64,000 nucleotides of DNA. Origin: Streptomyces sp. GKU 895 (GTDB taxonomy: Bacteria; Actinomycetota; Actinomycetes; Streptomycetales; Streptomycetaceae). The notes under the pieces are model-generated. The model saw nothing but the letters and a program-made list of their open reading frames with translations. It made no database searches and was not told the origin of the DNA. Within the stretch, counting starts at the first letter, position 1; every line of letters begins with the position of its first letter. The translations under genes and the position numbers were made by a program. The DNA is taken from positions 51,475 to 115,474 of the forward strand of contig MWJO01000013.1 in assembly GCA_002027195.1 (NCBI GenBank). Direction: 5' to 3'. This document shows positions 30,110-39,490 of the stretch, piece by piece.

Positions 30110-30507
30110 GTGATCGTCCGATCGTTCAAGGACATCGAAGGCACCGACCGCCATGTGAAGTCGGCGTCCGGCACCTGGGAGAGCAAACGGATCGTGCTCG
30201 CCAAGGAGAGGGTCGGGTTCTCCCTCCACGAGACGATCCTGTACGCGGGTACGGAGACGTCGATGTGGTACGCGAACCACATCGAGGCCGTCGTCTGCGT
30301 CGAGGGCGAGGCCGAGCTGACCGACGACGAGACCGGGCGGACGTACACGATCACGCCCGGGACCATGTACCTCCTCGACGGTCACGAGCGGCACACGATG
30401 CGGATCAAGGAGGACTTCCGCTGCATCTGTGTGTTCAACCCGCCCGTGACGGCCGGGAGGACCACGACGAGAACGGGGTGTACCCGTTGCTGACCGAGGA
30501 GGGCTGA
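30110..30507 (+). CDS. ectC: Ectoine synthase EctC (one frameshift near the end)
   Basis: Cupin-fold enzyme that cyclises N-gamma-acetyldiaminobutyrate to ectoine. [38 protein letters not shown] and [26 protein letters not shown] identify it. One G is missing near 30451; restoring it replaces the aberrant ending with [18 protein letters not shown] and a stop at 30505-30507, the normal EctC C-terminus. Without correction the frame ends at 30493. GTG start, AAAAGGAG upstream. Confidence 0.95.
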
Positions 30508-30512
30508 GCCTG

Positions 30513-31400
30513 ATGACCACCATCACCGACCTGTACCCGAGCCGAGGCGCCGCCGAGGTCACCGTCCCGCGCCAGGACCCGGTCGTCTGGGGCGCCCCGG
30601 ACACCCCCGGCCCGATCTCCGTCCCCGACCTCCAGTCGTACGAGCGGGACGGCTTCCTCGCCATCGAGGAGCTGATCTCCGAGGACGAAGTGGCCGTCTA
30701 CCGGCAGGAGTTGGAGCGGCTGGTCAACGACCCGGCGATCCGGGAGGACGAGCGCTCGATCGTCGAGCCGAAGTCCAAGGAGATCCGCTCCGTCTTCGAG
30801 GTGCACCGGATCAGCGAGGTGTTCGCGAAGCTGGTGCGCGACGAGCGGGTCGTCGGCCGGGCCCGGCAGATCCTCGGCTCGGACGTCTACGTCCACCAGT
30901 CGCGGATCAACGTCAAGCCGGGGTTCGGGGCCAGCGGCTTCTACTGGCACTCGGACTTCGAGACCTGGCACGCCGAGGACGGACTGCCGAACATGCGGAC
31001 GGTGTCCGTCTCGATCGCGCTGACCGAGAACTACGACACCAACGGCGGGCTCATGATCATGCCTGGTTCGCACCGGACCTTCCTCGGGTGCGCGGGGGCC
31101 ACGCCGACGGACAACTACAAGAAGTCGCTGCAGATGCAGGACGCGGGCACGCCGTCGGACGAGGCGCTGACCAAGATGGCGGGCGAGTACGGCATCAAGC
31201 TGTTCACCGGCAAGGCCGGTTCGGCGACCTGGTTCGACTGCAACTGCATGCACGGCTCCGGCGACAACATCACGCCGTTCCCGCGCAGCAACGTCTTCAT
31301 CGTGTTCAACAGCGTGGAGAACGCGGCCGTGGAGCCGTTCGCGGCACCGGTGCGGCGGCCGGAGTTCATCGGGGCGAGGGACTTCACGCCGGTGCGCTGA
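30513..31400 (+). CDS. ectD: Ectoine hydroxylase EctD
   Basis: Non-haem Fe(II)/2-oxoglutarate dioxygenase converting ectoine to 5-hydroxyectoine. 295 aa, intact. Iron ligands His146 and Asp148 in FYWHSDFETWH and the distal His247 in CNCMHGSGDN; family signature SRINVKPGFGASGF just before. Begins five bases after ectC, so it is the last cistron of a four-gene operon; a strong hairpin follows. Confidence 0.96.
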   Translation: MTTITDLYPSRGAAEVTVPRQDPVVWGAPDTPGPISVPDLQSYERDGFLAIEELISEDEVAVYRQELERLVNDPAIREDERSIVEPKSKEIRSVFEVHRISEVFAKLVRDERVVGRARQILGSDVYVHQSRINVKPGFGASGFYWHSDFETWHAEDGLPNMRTVSVSIALTENYDTNGGLMIMPGSHRTFLGCAGATPTDNYKKSLQMQDAGTPSDEALTKMAGEYGIKLFTGKAGSATWFDCNCMHGSGDNITPFPRSNVFIVFNSVENAAVEPFAAPVRRPEFIGARDFTPVR

Positions 31401-31425
31401 TCTCTCCCCCCTCGCAGGCACCGTC

Positions 31426-31461
31426 ACGCCGACGACGCGGCCCCCGCCGCGTCGTCGGCGT
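31426..31461. terminator. Bidirectional terminator after ectD
   Basis: A perfect 16-bp stem (31426-31441 with 31446-31461) closes a CCCC tetraloop between the convergent ectD and aminotransferase genes, followed by TTT on the plus strand. It should end both transcripts. Confidence 0.85.
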
Positions 31462-31462
31462 T

Positions 31463-32512
31463 TCAGGACGCCAGGGCGTCCAGCAGCCGGTCGACGTCGT
31501 CGGTCGTGTTGTACAGGTGGAACGCCGTCCGCAGGTTGCCCGCCCGGTCGGAGAGTTCGATGCCGGCCGCGCTCAACTCCCCCTGGCGGTGGCCGAGTCC
31601 GGGCACGGAGACGATCGGTGAGCCGGGGGACGGGACGGTGGTGTGGCCCAGCGTGGCCAGACCGGTGCGGAAGCGGTCGGCGAGCGCGAGGTCGTGGGCG
31701 CGGACGGTGTCCACGCCCAGTTCCGCCAGGAGTTCCAGGGAGCGCCGGGCGCCCGCGTAGGAGAACAGGGCCGGGCTCTCGTCGAACCGCCGTGCGGAAC
31801 GGGCGAGTTCGTCGATCGGGCCGTAACACGCATCCCAGGGCCGCTCCCCCGCCACCCAGCCGGCGAACAGCGGGGTGAGTCCGCCGAGGTCCTCCGGGAC
31901 GACGAGGAAGGCCACCCCCCGCGGGCACAGGAGCCACTTGAAGCCGACGGAGACCGAGTAGTCGTGGGCGTCCGCGTCGAAGTCCAGCCAGCCGGTGGCC
32001 TGGGAGGCGTCGACGTAGGTGCGGGCGCCGTGCCGCCGTGCGGCCTCGCGGATCGCGGCCAGGTCGGCGATCCGGCCGTCGGCGGACTGCGCGGCGCTGA
32101 CCGCGACAAGGGCGGTGCCGGGGCGGACGGACTCGGCGAGCCGTTCCAGGGGGACGCTGCGGACCTTGAGGTCGGGGCGGAGGTGGAAGGGGTTCACGAG
32201 CGAGCTGAAGTCGCCCTCGGCGGTGAGGACTTCGGCGCCCTCGGGGAGGGAGGCGGCGATCAGGCCGCTGTAGACGGCGACCGAGGCGCCGGCCGCGACG
32301 CGGGTGCGGGGCACGCCGACGAGGCGCGCGAACGCGGTGCGGCTCGCCTCGACGTCCCCGAACATGTCGGTGGGGTCGCCGGCGGCGGCCGACTCCACGG
32401 CGACGCGCATCGCGGTCACGGTGCGGGCCGGGAGCAGGCCGGTGCTCGCGGTGTTGAGGTAGGTGTTCTTCGGGGCGAACTCGGCACGGACGAGGCTCTC
32501 GAAGGTCTCCAT
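31463..32512 (-). CDS. Class V aminotransferase / cysteine desulfurase-like protein
   Basis: About 349 aa from the ATG at 32512 (METFESL); a longer start 36 bases upstream is possible. PLP fold-type I, class V: LNTASTGLLPARTV, VSAAQSADGRIADL, TYVDASQATGWLDFD (cofactor Asp) and SVGFKWLLCPRGVAFLVV (Schiff-base Lys). Resembles kynureninase/isopenicillin-N-epimerase-like proteins; the substrate is unknown. Convergent to ectD in the same place where S. coelicolor, as I recall, has a similar gene. Confidence 0.85.
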   Translation of the reverse strand: METFESLVRAEFAPKNTYLNTASTGLLPARTVTAMRVAVESAAAGDPTDMFGDVEASRTAFARLVGVPRTRVAAGASVAVYSGLIAASLPEGAEVLTAEGDFSSLVNPFHLRPDLKVRSVPLERLAESVRPGTALVAVSAAQSADGRIADLAAIREAARRHGARTYVDASQATGWLDFDADAHDYSVSVGFKWLLCPRGVAFLVVPEDLGGLTPLFAGWVAGERPWDACYGPIDELARSARRFDESPALFSYAGARRSLELLAELGVDTVRAHDLALADRFRTGLATLGHTTVPSPGSPIVSVPGLGHRQGELSAAGIELSDRAGNLRTAFHLYNTTDDVDRLLDALAS

Positions 32513-32609
32513 GCATCCACTGTGGGACTCCGGGAACTCCCCGTCCATTGCCGATTTCTACGTGGTTTCGCCAAGCGACGCTTATAGATGGGCCCCGACC
32601 TGCGGTTCT

Positions 32610-33335
32610 CTACGGCTGCGGGACCGCGCAGCCGTCGGGGCCGCAGGCGTCGGCGTGGCCCTGGTCGCCCTGGTCGAGGAGCCGGAGCGGGGAGCGCTCG
32701 CCCCAGGCCTGGGTCAGTGCCTGGGCGAAGACCTCGGCGGGCTGCGCGCCGGAGACGCCGTACTTGCGGTCGAGCACGAAGAAGGGCACGCCGTTCGCGC
32801 CGAGCTCGGCGGCCTCGCGCTCGTCGGCGCGGACGTCGTCGGCGTAGGCGGTGGGGTCGGCGAGGACCTTGCGGACGTCGGCCTCGTCGAGACCGGCGCC
32901 GACGGCGAGCTCCACGAGGCGCTCGTCGCCCTCGGTGAAGACGGAGCGCTCCTCGGCGAAGTTGGCCCGGTAGAAGGCCTGGATGAGCTCGTTCTGCTTG
33001 CCGTGCTCCTTGGCGAGGTGGAGCAGGCGGTGCATGTCGAAGGTGTTGCCGTGGTCGCGGTCGCGGGTGCGGTAGTCCAGGCCCTCGGCGGCGGCCTGGG
33101 CGCCGAGGTTCTCCTCGCCGGCCTGGGCCTGGGCCTCGCTCATGCCGTACTTCTTGGTGAGCATCTTGATCACGGGCTGGACGTCGCCCTTGGCGCGGCC
33201 GGGGTCCAGCTCGAAGGAGCGGTGCACCACCTCGACGCCGTCACGGTGCGGGAAGGCCTCCAGCGCCTTCTCGAAGCGGGCCTTGCCCACATAGCACCAG
33301 GGGCAGGCGATGTCGCTCCAGATCTCGACGCGCAT
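32610..33335 (-). CDS. DsbA-family oxidoreductase (FrnE-like)
   Basis: 241-aa thioredoxin-fold protein of the 2-hydroxychromene-2-carboxylate isomerase/DsbA (FrnE) family. It opens with MRVEIWSDIACPWCYVGKARFE: redox CPWC at residues 11-14 and the FrnE motif. No signal peptide, so cytoplasmic. GVPFFVLDRKYGVSGAQP is the cis-Pro region. The C-terminus adds two cysteines (DACGPDGC). Confidence 0.92.
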   Translation of the reverse strand: MRVEIWSDIACPWCYVGKARFEKALEAFPHRDGVEVVHRSFELDPGRAKGDVQPVIKMLTKKYGMSEAQAQAGEENLGAQAAAEGLDYRTRDRDHGNTFDMHRLLHLAKEHGKQNELIQAFYRANFAEERSVFTEGDERLVELAVGAGLDEADVRKVLADPTAYADDVRADEREAAELGANGVPFFVLDRKYGVSGAQPAEVFAQALTQAWGERSPLRLLDQGDQGHADACGPDGCAVPQP

Positions 33336-33398
33336 GTTCTCGGCTCTCCAGGTCAGGGGTCGGGGTGCGGAGACTTCCTCCGGTTAGTGGGTGAACAT

Positions 33399-34414
33399 TC
33401 AAGCAGCTGGGTTCATTCCCGGGGGCGCCGCTGCGGGGCGGTGGGGTTCCCGCGGGGGCTGGGCGTGGGCTCCCAGGCGGCTGAACTGTGTGCGGTACGC
33501 CGTCGGGGTCAGGCCTGTGCGCCGACCAGGTGGGTGCGGAGGGAGTCCGCGGTGCCCAGGCCGCTGGCGGTGGCCACCTGGTCCATGGGGAGGGTCGTGG
33601 TCTCCAGGAGTTCCTTCGCGCGCTCGACGCGCTGGTGGAGGAGCCACTGCAGGGGGCTCACCCCGCTCTCGGCGTGGAAGCGGCGGGTGAGGGTGCGCAC
33701 GGAGACGCCCGCGTGGCGGGCCAGGTCCGTCAGGGTGAGGGGCTTGTCGAGGTTGCGCATGGCCCAGCCCCGGGTGTCCGCGCAGGCCGTGCCGCGCTCC
33801 GGCGGGAGGGGGGTCTGGGTGAACTGGGTCTGGCCGCCGGGGCGGACCGGGGCCACCAGGGCAAGGCGGGCCACCTCGTTGGCCACGGCCGCGCCGTAGT
33901 CGGTGCGGATCATGTGCAGGCACATGTCGATGCCGGCCGCGTAGCCGGAGGAGGTGAGGATCTGGCCGTCCTCGACGTAGAGGACGTCACCCTTGAGGTC
34001 CAGCGCCGGGTAGCGGTCCCGCATCTCGTCCGCCAGCTGCCAGTACGTCGTCGCGCTGCGGCCCTCCAGCAGGCCCGCCTCGGCCAGCACGAAGGCGCCG
34101 CTGCAGATGGAGGTGACCCGCTTGCCGGCGGCGGCCGCGGCGCGGACGGCGGCGACCGTGCGGCCGTCCGGGGCGTACTGCTCCCCGGTACCGGCGACCA
34201 GCACGGTGTCGGCGGTCTCCACGGCGTCGAGGGCGTGAGGGACGTGCAGGTCGAGGCCGCCGGTGGTGGTGACGGGGCCGGGGTCCGGGGTGCAGACGGT
34301 GACCTCGTAGCCGGGCGCGCCGTCGATCTCCACCTTCGCGAACAGCAACTCCGGGATGGCGAGGTTGAACATCGACACCGGGGACGGCGCGATCACGACG
34401 ATCCGGTGCGGCAT
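33399..34414 (-). CDS. GlxA-family transcriptional regulator (DJ-1/PfpI + AraC; one frameshift)
   Basis: N-terminal DJ-1/PfpI-like domain (HRIVVIAPSPVSMFNLA, ITSICSGAFVLAEAGLL with the usual Cys) and C-terminal AraC-type double helix-turn-helix (LTLTDLARHAGVSVRTLTRRF, LPMDQVATASGLGTADSLRTH). One C is missing near 33523; the uncorrected frame stops at 33509, while correcting it restores the AraC ending RRTGLTPTAYRTQFSRLG and a stop at 33399. ATG at 34414 is chosen over an upstream start because it begins the conserved domain. Divergent from the MFS gene, which it may regulate. Confidence 0.9.
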
Positions 34415-34559
34415 GGCCAGAACCTCCGGGTGCATGGCATTCAGGCCACTACTGTACGACGGCGAAGATCCGCAAGCTGAGGTCATGCCGAGTCAACAGT
34501 CGAGCAATCATCCGGCCAAGGAACATCAACTCCCCGCGCGGCCGGGGGACCCGTCCCCC

Positions 34560-35899
34560 ATGAAGCCCGCGCCTGTCCTCGTCGCGGCCCTCCTCGGCTT
34601 CGCGCTGATCACCTTGGACGCGTCCGTGGTGAACGTGGCCCTCCCCGCCGTCGGTTCCTCGCTGGGCGGCGGGATGACCGGGTTGCAGTGGGTGGTGGAC
34701 GCCTACACCCTCGCCTTCGCCGCCCTGATGCTCTCCACCGGCGCCTTCGCGGACCGCGTGGGGGCGAGCCGGGCGTACGCGCTCGGCATCGGCCTCTTCA
34801 CCCTCGCCTCGGCGGCCTGCGGGCTGGCTCCGAACCTGCCGGCGCTGATCGGGGCGCGGGTGGTGCAGGGCGTCGCGGCCGCCGTCGTACTGCCCGCGTC
34901 GCTGGCTCTCGTACGGCAGGCGTACGGCGACCCTGCGCGACGGGCGCGGGCCGTGGCCGTGTGGGCCGCGGGCGGGTCGGTCGCGGTGGCCCTCGGTCCG
35001 GTGGCGGGCGGTGCGCTGACGACGGCCTGGGACTGGCGGGGCATCTTCTTCGTCAATCTCCCGCTGGGGGCGGTCGCGTTGGCGTTGCTGGTGCGGGCGC
35101 CGCGTTCACGGCCCGGCCCGCGCCGCTCGATCTGCCGGGTCAGGTGGCGGCGGTGGTGACGCTGACCGCGCTGACGTTCGCGGTGATCGAGGGCGGGGCG
35201 ACAGGGCTGGTGGCGCTGGCGGTTGCCGCGGTGGCCGGTCTGTTCTTCGTGGTGATCGAGCGGCGGCAGCCCCATCCCGTCGTCCCGCTCGGGCTCTTTC
35301 GCAGCCGGAACATCTCCGCGGCGGTGGCTGCGGGAGCGGCGTGCAGTGTGGCCTTCTACGGCATGGTGTTCGTCTTCTCGCTCTTCTTCCAGCAGGTCCA
35401 AGGGCGTTCGGCGCTCTACGCCGGGCTGCTGTTCCTGCCGATGAGCGCGCTGATCGGGGCGACGAACGTGGTCTCCGGCAAGCTCGCGGGCCGGTACGGG
35501 CCACGGCTGCCGATGCTGATCGGGCAGGGCGTGGCGCTGGCCGGGCTGCTGCTTCTGCTGTCCGTCGCAGAGGGCACCCCTCCGGCGCTGGTGGCCCTGC
35601 TCCTCGTACCGATGGCCCTCGGCTGCGCCCTGACGGTGCCGCCGCTGACCGCCGTGATGATGGAGGCGGTGCCGGCCGAGCGGGCCGGTCTCGCGGCCGG
35701 GGTCCTCAACTCGGCGCGGCAGGTGGGCGGCGGGCTGGGGATCGCCGTGTTCGGGGCACTGGTGTCGGGCGGGTTCGTCGCGGGGATGCGGGTGAGCCTG
35801 GGGATCGGGGCGGCCCTGTTCGCGGTGACCTGGCTGTTCAGCTTCCGTCTCGCAGGTCCTGCATCCAGTTCGGGCGGAACTCCAGGTGGTCGTACGTGA
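34560..35899 (+). CDS. MFS drug-efflux transporter, DHA2-like (one frameshift)
   Basis: Major facilitator with DHA2-type motifs: LITLDASVVNVALPAVG in helix 1, WVVDAYTLAFAALMLSTGAFADRVG (motif A region) and ARVVQGVAAAVVLPASLALV. Helix 6 runs into a break near 35120, where one G is missing; the second frame continues PAPLDLPGQVAAVVTLTALTF through to the stop at 35899. Total about 446 aa and 12-14 helices. ATG at 34560 is used; an ATG 75 bases earlier is possible. The 3' end overlaps the convergent DUF1349 gene by about 60 bases. Likely exporter, perhaps controlled by the divergent GlxA-like regulator. Confidence 0.9.
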
Positions 35900-36445
35900 C
35901 CACGCACCCCTCCCCCATCGGCGACTGGGTCATGAAGCCGACGAGGGCGGCGCCGGTCTCCTTCTCCTCGCCGAGGGTGAAGAGGCGGACGAAGGTCCAC
36001 CGCTTGCCGTCCCGGGAGGCGTGGAAGGCGAACGCCCGACCGGTCCGGCTCACTCTCAGCCAGACCGAACTGCCCTCCACGGTGAAGGAGTTGGCGTCGT
36101 CGGAGTGCCCCCGGGTGACACCGTGCAGACGGTGGGCACGTCCGGGGAGTACTCCAGGCAGAGCTTGGCCCAGGCCCGGTCACCCACGTGGACGTAGAGG
36201 ACGCCGGCGTCGAAGGACGCGCCGAAGCCGACGGTGACCCGGGCGATGAGCTGGAAGTCCCCTTCCGGCGCGCCGAGCAGACGCGGGGCGTCGGAGGCGG
36301 GGTCGAGGGCCTCCCCGGTGGGCGGGACGAAGCGGTCCTGCCGCGCGCCCGCCCAACCGGTGAGGACTCCGTCCTCGTACGACCAGTGGCCGTCAGGGCC
36401 GTAAGTCCGCAGGGAGAAAGGGAGTTCAGGAAGTTCCACGTCCAT
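35838..36445 (-). CDS. DUF1349 beta-sandwich protein (one frameshift)
   Basis: About 202 aa once joined. Concanavalin-like DUF1349 features: FQLIARVTVGFGASFDAGVLYVHVGDRAWAKLCLEYSP, then WLRVSRTGRAFAFHASRDGKRWTFVRLF and FMTQSPMGEGCVVTYD. One G is missing near 36119; correction links VPTVCTV to VTRGHSDDANSFTVEG. ATG at 36445 starts MDVELPELPF. Cytoplasmic; function unknown although related proteins bind sugars. Confidence 0.88.
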
Positions 36446-36491
36446 GCTCAGAGTTTCCCAGCTTCCGAATCTCCGTGCGGCCCCGGGGGGT

Positions 36492-38036
36492 TCAGCGTTC
36501 GAGGACGTTGTTGAAACGGCGGGGCAGGCCCAGCGGGTTGTCGTCCCGCAGCTCCGGCGGAAGCAGTGCCTCCGGCGCGCCCTGGTACGCGACCGGTCGC
36601 ATCCACCGCTCAATGGCCGTACCGCCCACGGACGTCGACGTGGACGTCGTCGCCGGGTAGGGGCCGCCGTGGTGCTGGGCCGGTGCCACGGCCACGCCCG
36701 TCGGCCAGCCGTTCACCAGCACGCGGCCGGCCAGCGGCGTCAGCTCCGCCAGGATCTCCGCGCCGCGCCCCTCGCCGGCGGCCTCCTCGGCCGACAGGTG
36801 AACCGTCGCCGTGAGGTTGCCCGGCAGCCGGGACAGCACGGCACGGGCCTGGTCGTCGTCCTCGTAGCGGACGACGACCGTCACCGGACCGAAGCACTCC
36901 TCCAGGAGCAGGTCGTAGGCGCCCTCCTCGGTGAGCTTGTCGGCGGCGACCGTGAGGAAGCCCGCGCTGACGGTGTGCTCGCCGCCCGCGCCCGGCGTCA
37001 CCGGCGACTCGACCTCGGGCAGCTCGACGCGCTCGGCGACGCCCGCGATGAAGTTGTCCCGCATGCGGTGGTCGAGCAGGACCCCGGAGTCGGTGTCGCT
37101 GACGGCGTCCGTGAGGGACTTGACCAGGCCGTCGCCCGCGGCGCCGGACGGCACCAGCACGAGGCCGGGCTTCACACAGAACTGGCCGACGCCCAGCGTC
37201 ATCGAGCCGGCGAGGCCGGTGCCGATGGCCTCCGCGCGCTCGGCGGCGGCGGCCTCGGTGATGACGACGGGGTTCAGGGAGCCCAGCTCGCCGTGGAACG
37301 GGATGGGGACCGGACGGGCCGCCGCCGCGTCGAACAGCGCGCGGCCACCGCGGATGGAGCCGGTGAACCCGGCCGCCGCGACCAGCGGGTGCTTGACCAG
37401 CTCGACGCCCGCCTCGAAGCCGTGGACGAGACCGACGACACCGGCCGGGATGCCGTGCTCGGCGGCCGCCGAGCGCAGCACCGCAGCGACCAGCTCGGAC
37501 AGGCCGGGGTGGTCCGGGTGGGCCTTGACGACGACCGGGCAGCCGGCGCCGAGCGCGCTCGCGGTGTCGCCACCGGCGACCGAGAAGGCGAAGGGGAAGT
37601 TGGAGGCCGAGTACACGGCGACGACACCGAGCGGCACCTTGTAGCGGCGCAGGTCCGGGATCGGCGGGGTCGCGGTGTCGTCGGGGTGGTTGATCACGAC
37701 GTCGAGGAAGGCGCCCTCGTCGACGATGCCCGCGAAGGCCCGCAGCTGGTAGCAGGTGCGGGCGAGTTCGCCGGTGAGACGGACCGGGCCGAGCGCGGTC
37801 TCGGCGTCCGCGGCCTCGACGAGCTGGTCCTTGGCGGCCTCCAGCTTGTCGGCGGCGGTGCGCAGGAAGGCGGCGCGGACCGTGCGGTCGGCGAGGGAGG
37901 CACGGGCGTCGTGCGCGGCGCGGACGGTGGCGTCCACCTCCTGGGCTGTGGCCTCCACCGCAACCTGTTCACGCTGCTTCCCGGTTCGGGGGTCGACACT
38001 CCAGACTGGTGCTGCTGCCACCGCGGGTCCCTCCAC
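36492..38036 (-). CDS. NADP-dependent aldehyde dehydrogenase, 2-oxoglutarate-semialdehyde type
   Basis: 514-aa ALDH-superfamily protein of the fatty/ketoglutarate semialdehyde (KGSADH, type III) subgroup. YKVPLGVVAVYSASNFPFAFS is the cofactor-site entry, HGELGSLNPVVI holds the general base Glu, and GVGQFCVKPGLVL the nucleophile Cys. Would oxidise 2-oxoglutarate semialdehyde to 2-oxoglutarate, the last step of non-phosphorylative pentose or uronate breakdown. GTG start at 38036. Divergent from an IclR regulator with an operator-like palindrome between them, so inducible control is likely. Confidence 0.9.
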   Translation of the reverse strand: MEGPAVAAAPVWSVDPRTGKQREQVAVEATAQEVDATVRAAHDARASLADRTVRAAFLRTAADKLEAAKDQLVEAADAETALGPVRLTGELARTCYQLRAFAGIVDEGAFLDVVINHPDDTATPPIPDLRRYKVPLGVVAVYSASNFPFAFSVAGGDTASALGAGCPVVVKAHPDHPGLSELVAAVLRSAAAEHGIPAGVVGLVHGFEAGVELVKHPLVAAAGFTGSIRGGRALFDAAAARPVPIPFHGELGSLNPVVITEAAAAERAEAIGTGLAGSMTLGVGQFCVKPGLVLVPSGAAGDGLVKSLTDAVSDTDSGVLLDHRMRDNFIAGVAERVELPEVESPVTPGAGGEHTVSAGFLTVAADKLTEEGAYDLLLEECFGPVTVVVRYEDDDQARAVLSRLPGNLTATVHLSAEEAAGEGRGAEILAELTPLAGRVLVNGWPTGVAVAPAQHHGGPYPATTSTSTSVGGTAIERWMRPVAYQGAPEALLPPELRDDNPLGLPRRFNNVLER

Positions 38037-38063
38037 AGAGTTCCTTGGTCATCCACCAGGGTT

Positions 38064-38079
38064 GTTCGATATACTGAAC
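38064..38079. promoter_or_regulatory. IclR-type operator candidate
   Basis: GTTC-n8-GAAC palindrome (GTTCGATATACTGAAC) midway between the divergent ALDH and IclR starts. IclR-family regulators typically bind AT-centred palindromes of this form; this stretch is conspicuously AT-rich for the window. Confidence 0.5.
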
Positions 38080-38143
38080 GCTGTCTCTGATGGTGAATAT
38101 GCTGTTGGAGACTATTTCCCGTCGAACGAAGGGGTCAAGGGCG

Positions 38144-38917
38144 ATGTCGGCTGGCGAGACGGGGGGCGGGGCGCAGGTCAAGTCCGCCGTACGGACGGTT
38201 GAACTGCTCGAGTACTTCGCCGGACGCCCCGGCATGCACTCCCTCGCGGCGGTCCAGGAGGCCGTCGGATATCCGAAGTCCAGCCTCTACATGCTGCTGC
38301 GCACCCTGGTCGAGCTGGGCTGGGTGGAGACCGACGCGACGGGCACGCGGTACGGCATCGGCGTACGCGCCCTGCTGGTCGGCACCTCCTACATCGACGG
38401 CGACGAGGTCGTCGCGGCGGCGCGCCCCACGCTGGACCGGCTGTCGGACGACACGACCGAGACCATCCACCTCGCGCGGCTCGACGGCACCAACGTCGTC
38501 TACCTCGCCACCCGCCAGTCCCAGCACTACCTGCGCCCGTTCACCCGGGTCGGCCGCCGCCTCCCCGCGCACTCCACCTCTCTCGGCAAGGCGCTGCTGA
38601 GCACGTACTCGGACGAACAGGTCCGCAAGATGCTCCCGGAGACCCTCCCGGCGCTCACCGAGAACACCATCACCGACCGGGAGAAGCTCATCGAGGAGCT
38701 GCACCAGGTCCGTGAGCAGGGCTTCGCCGTGGACCGCGAGGAGAACACACTGGGCCTGCGCTGCTTCGGCGTGGCCATCCCCTACCGCACCCCGGCCCGC
38801 GACGCGATCAGCTGCTCGGTGCCGGTGGCCCGGCTGACGCCGGCCCATGAGCAGACGGTGAAGGACGCGCTGTTCGACGCCCGGGACCGGCTGACACTGG
38901 CCACTCGTCGGCTCTGA
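38144..38917 (+). CDS. IclR-family transcriptional regulator
   Basis: 257 aa from the ATG at 38144 (AAGGGG/AAGGG upstream); a GTG/ATG up to 54 bases earlier is possible. Winged helix-turn-helix at residues about 12-75 (VRTVELLEYFAGRPGMHSLA, GYPKSSLYMLLRTLVELGWV) and IclR effector domain (LPAHSTSLGKALLST, EQGFAVDREENTLGLRCFGVAI). Expected to repress the divergent ALDH gene until a sugar-acid metabolite appears. Confidence 0.92.
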   Translation: MSAGETGGGAQVKSAVRTVELLEYFAGRPGMHSLAAVQEAVGYPKSSLYMLLRTLVELGWVETDATGTRYGIGVRALLVGTSYIDGDEVVAAARPTLDRLSDDTTETIHLARLDGTNVVYLATRQSQHYLRPFTRVGRRLPAHSTSLGKALLSTYSDEQVRKMLPETLPALTENTITDREKLIEELHQVREQGFAVDREENTLGLRCFGVAIPYRTPARDAISCSVPVARLTPAHEQTVKDALFDARDRLTLATRRL

Positions 38918-38938
38918 GCCGCCCCTAAGCTGTGGGGC

Positions 38939-39409
38939 ATGCAGATCGCGCTCCGAGAGGTCCACGACAGTGATCTGCCGGTCTTCTTCCGGCAGATGAA
39001 CGATCCCGAGTCCCTGCACATGGCCGCCTTCGTCCCGAGGGACCCGGCCGACCGCGCGGCGTTCGACGCCCACTGGAAACGGGTCCTCGCCTCCGACGCC
39101 GTCAACCGCACCATCCTCGTCGACGGTGACGTGGTGGGCAGCGCGGCGGTCTACGGGGAGCCCGGTGAGCGTGAGGTCACCTACTGGGTCGACCGCGCGT
39201 ACTGGGGACGCGGGATCGCCACGGCCGCCCTCGGGGCGCTGCTCGCCGAGATCACCGAACGCCCGCTGTACGCCCGCGCGGCGGCGGACAACGCCGGGTC
39301 GCGGCGGGTGCTGGAGAAGTGCGGGTTCCGGCTCTCGGCGCACGACCGGGGCTTTGCCCACGCCCGCGGCGAGGAGATCGACGAGGTCGTGCTGAGGCTG
39401 GACGCCTGA
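38939..39409 (+). CDS. GNAT-family N-acetyltransferase
   Basis: 156-aa acetyltransferase of the RimJ/RimL-like type (N-terminus IALREVHDSDLPVFFRQMNDPES). Acetyl-CoA-binding motif in YWVDRAYWGRGIATAALGALL and the following AADNAGSRRVLEKCGF. Lies 21 bases after the IclR gene; the substrate is unknown. Confidence 0.88.
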   Translation: MQIALREVHDSDLPVFFRQMNDPESLHMAAFVPRDPADRAAFDAHWKRVLASDAVNRTILVDGDVVGSAAVYGEPGEREVTYWVDRAYWGRGIATAALGALLAEITERPLYARAAADNAGSRRVLEKCGFRLSAHDRGFAHARGEEIDEVVLRLDA

Positions 39410-39490
39410 GGGCACCGCAGATGAACGTCCGATGAGAAACCCGGACGCAAGGGAACGATTCGCTCCGGCCCGCTCGTCTACCAGTGCGGG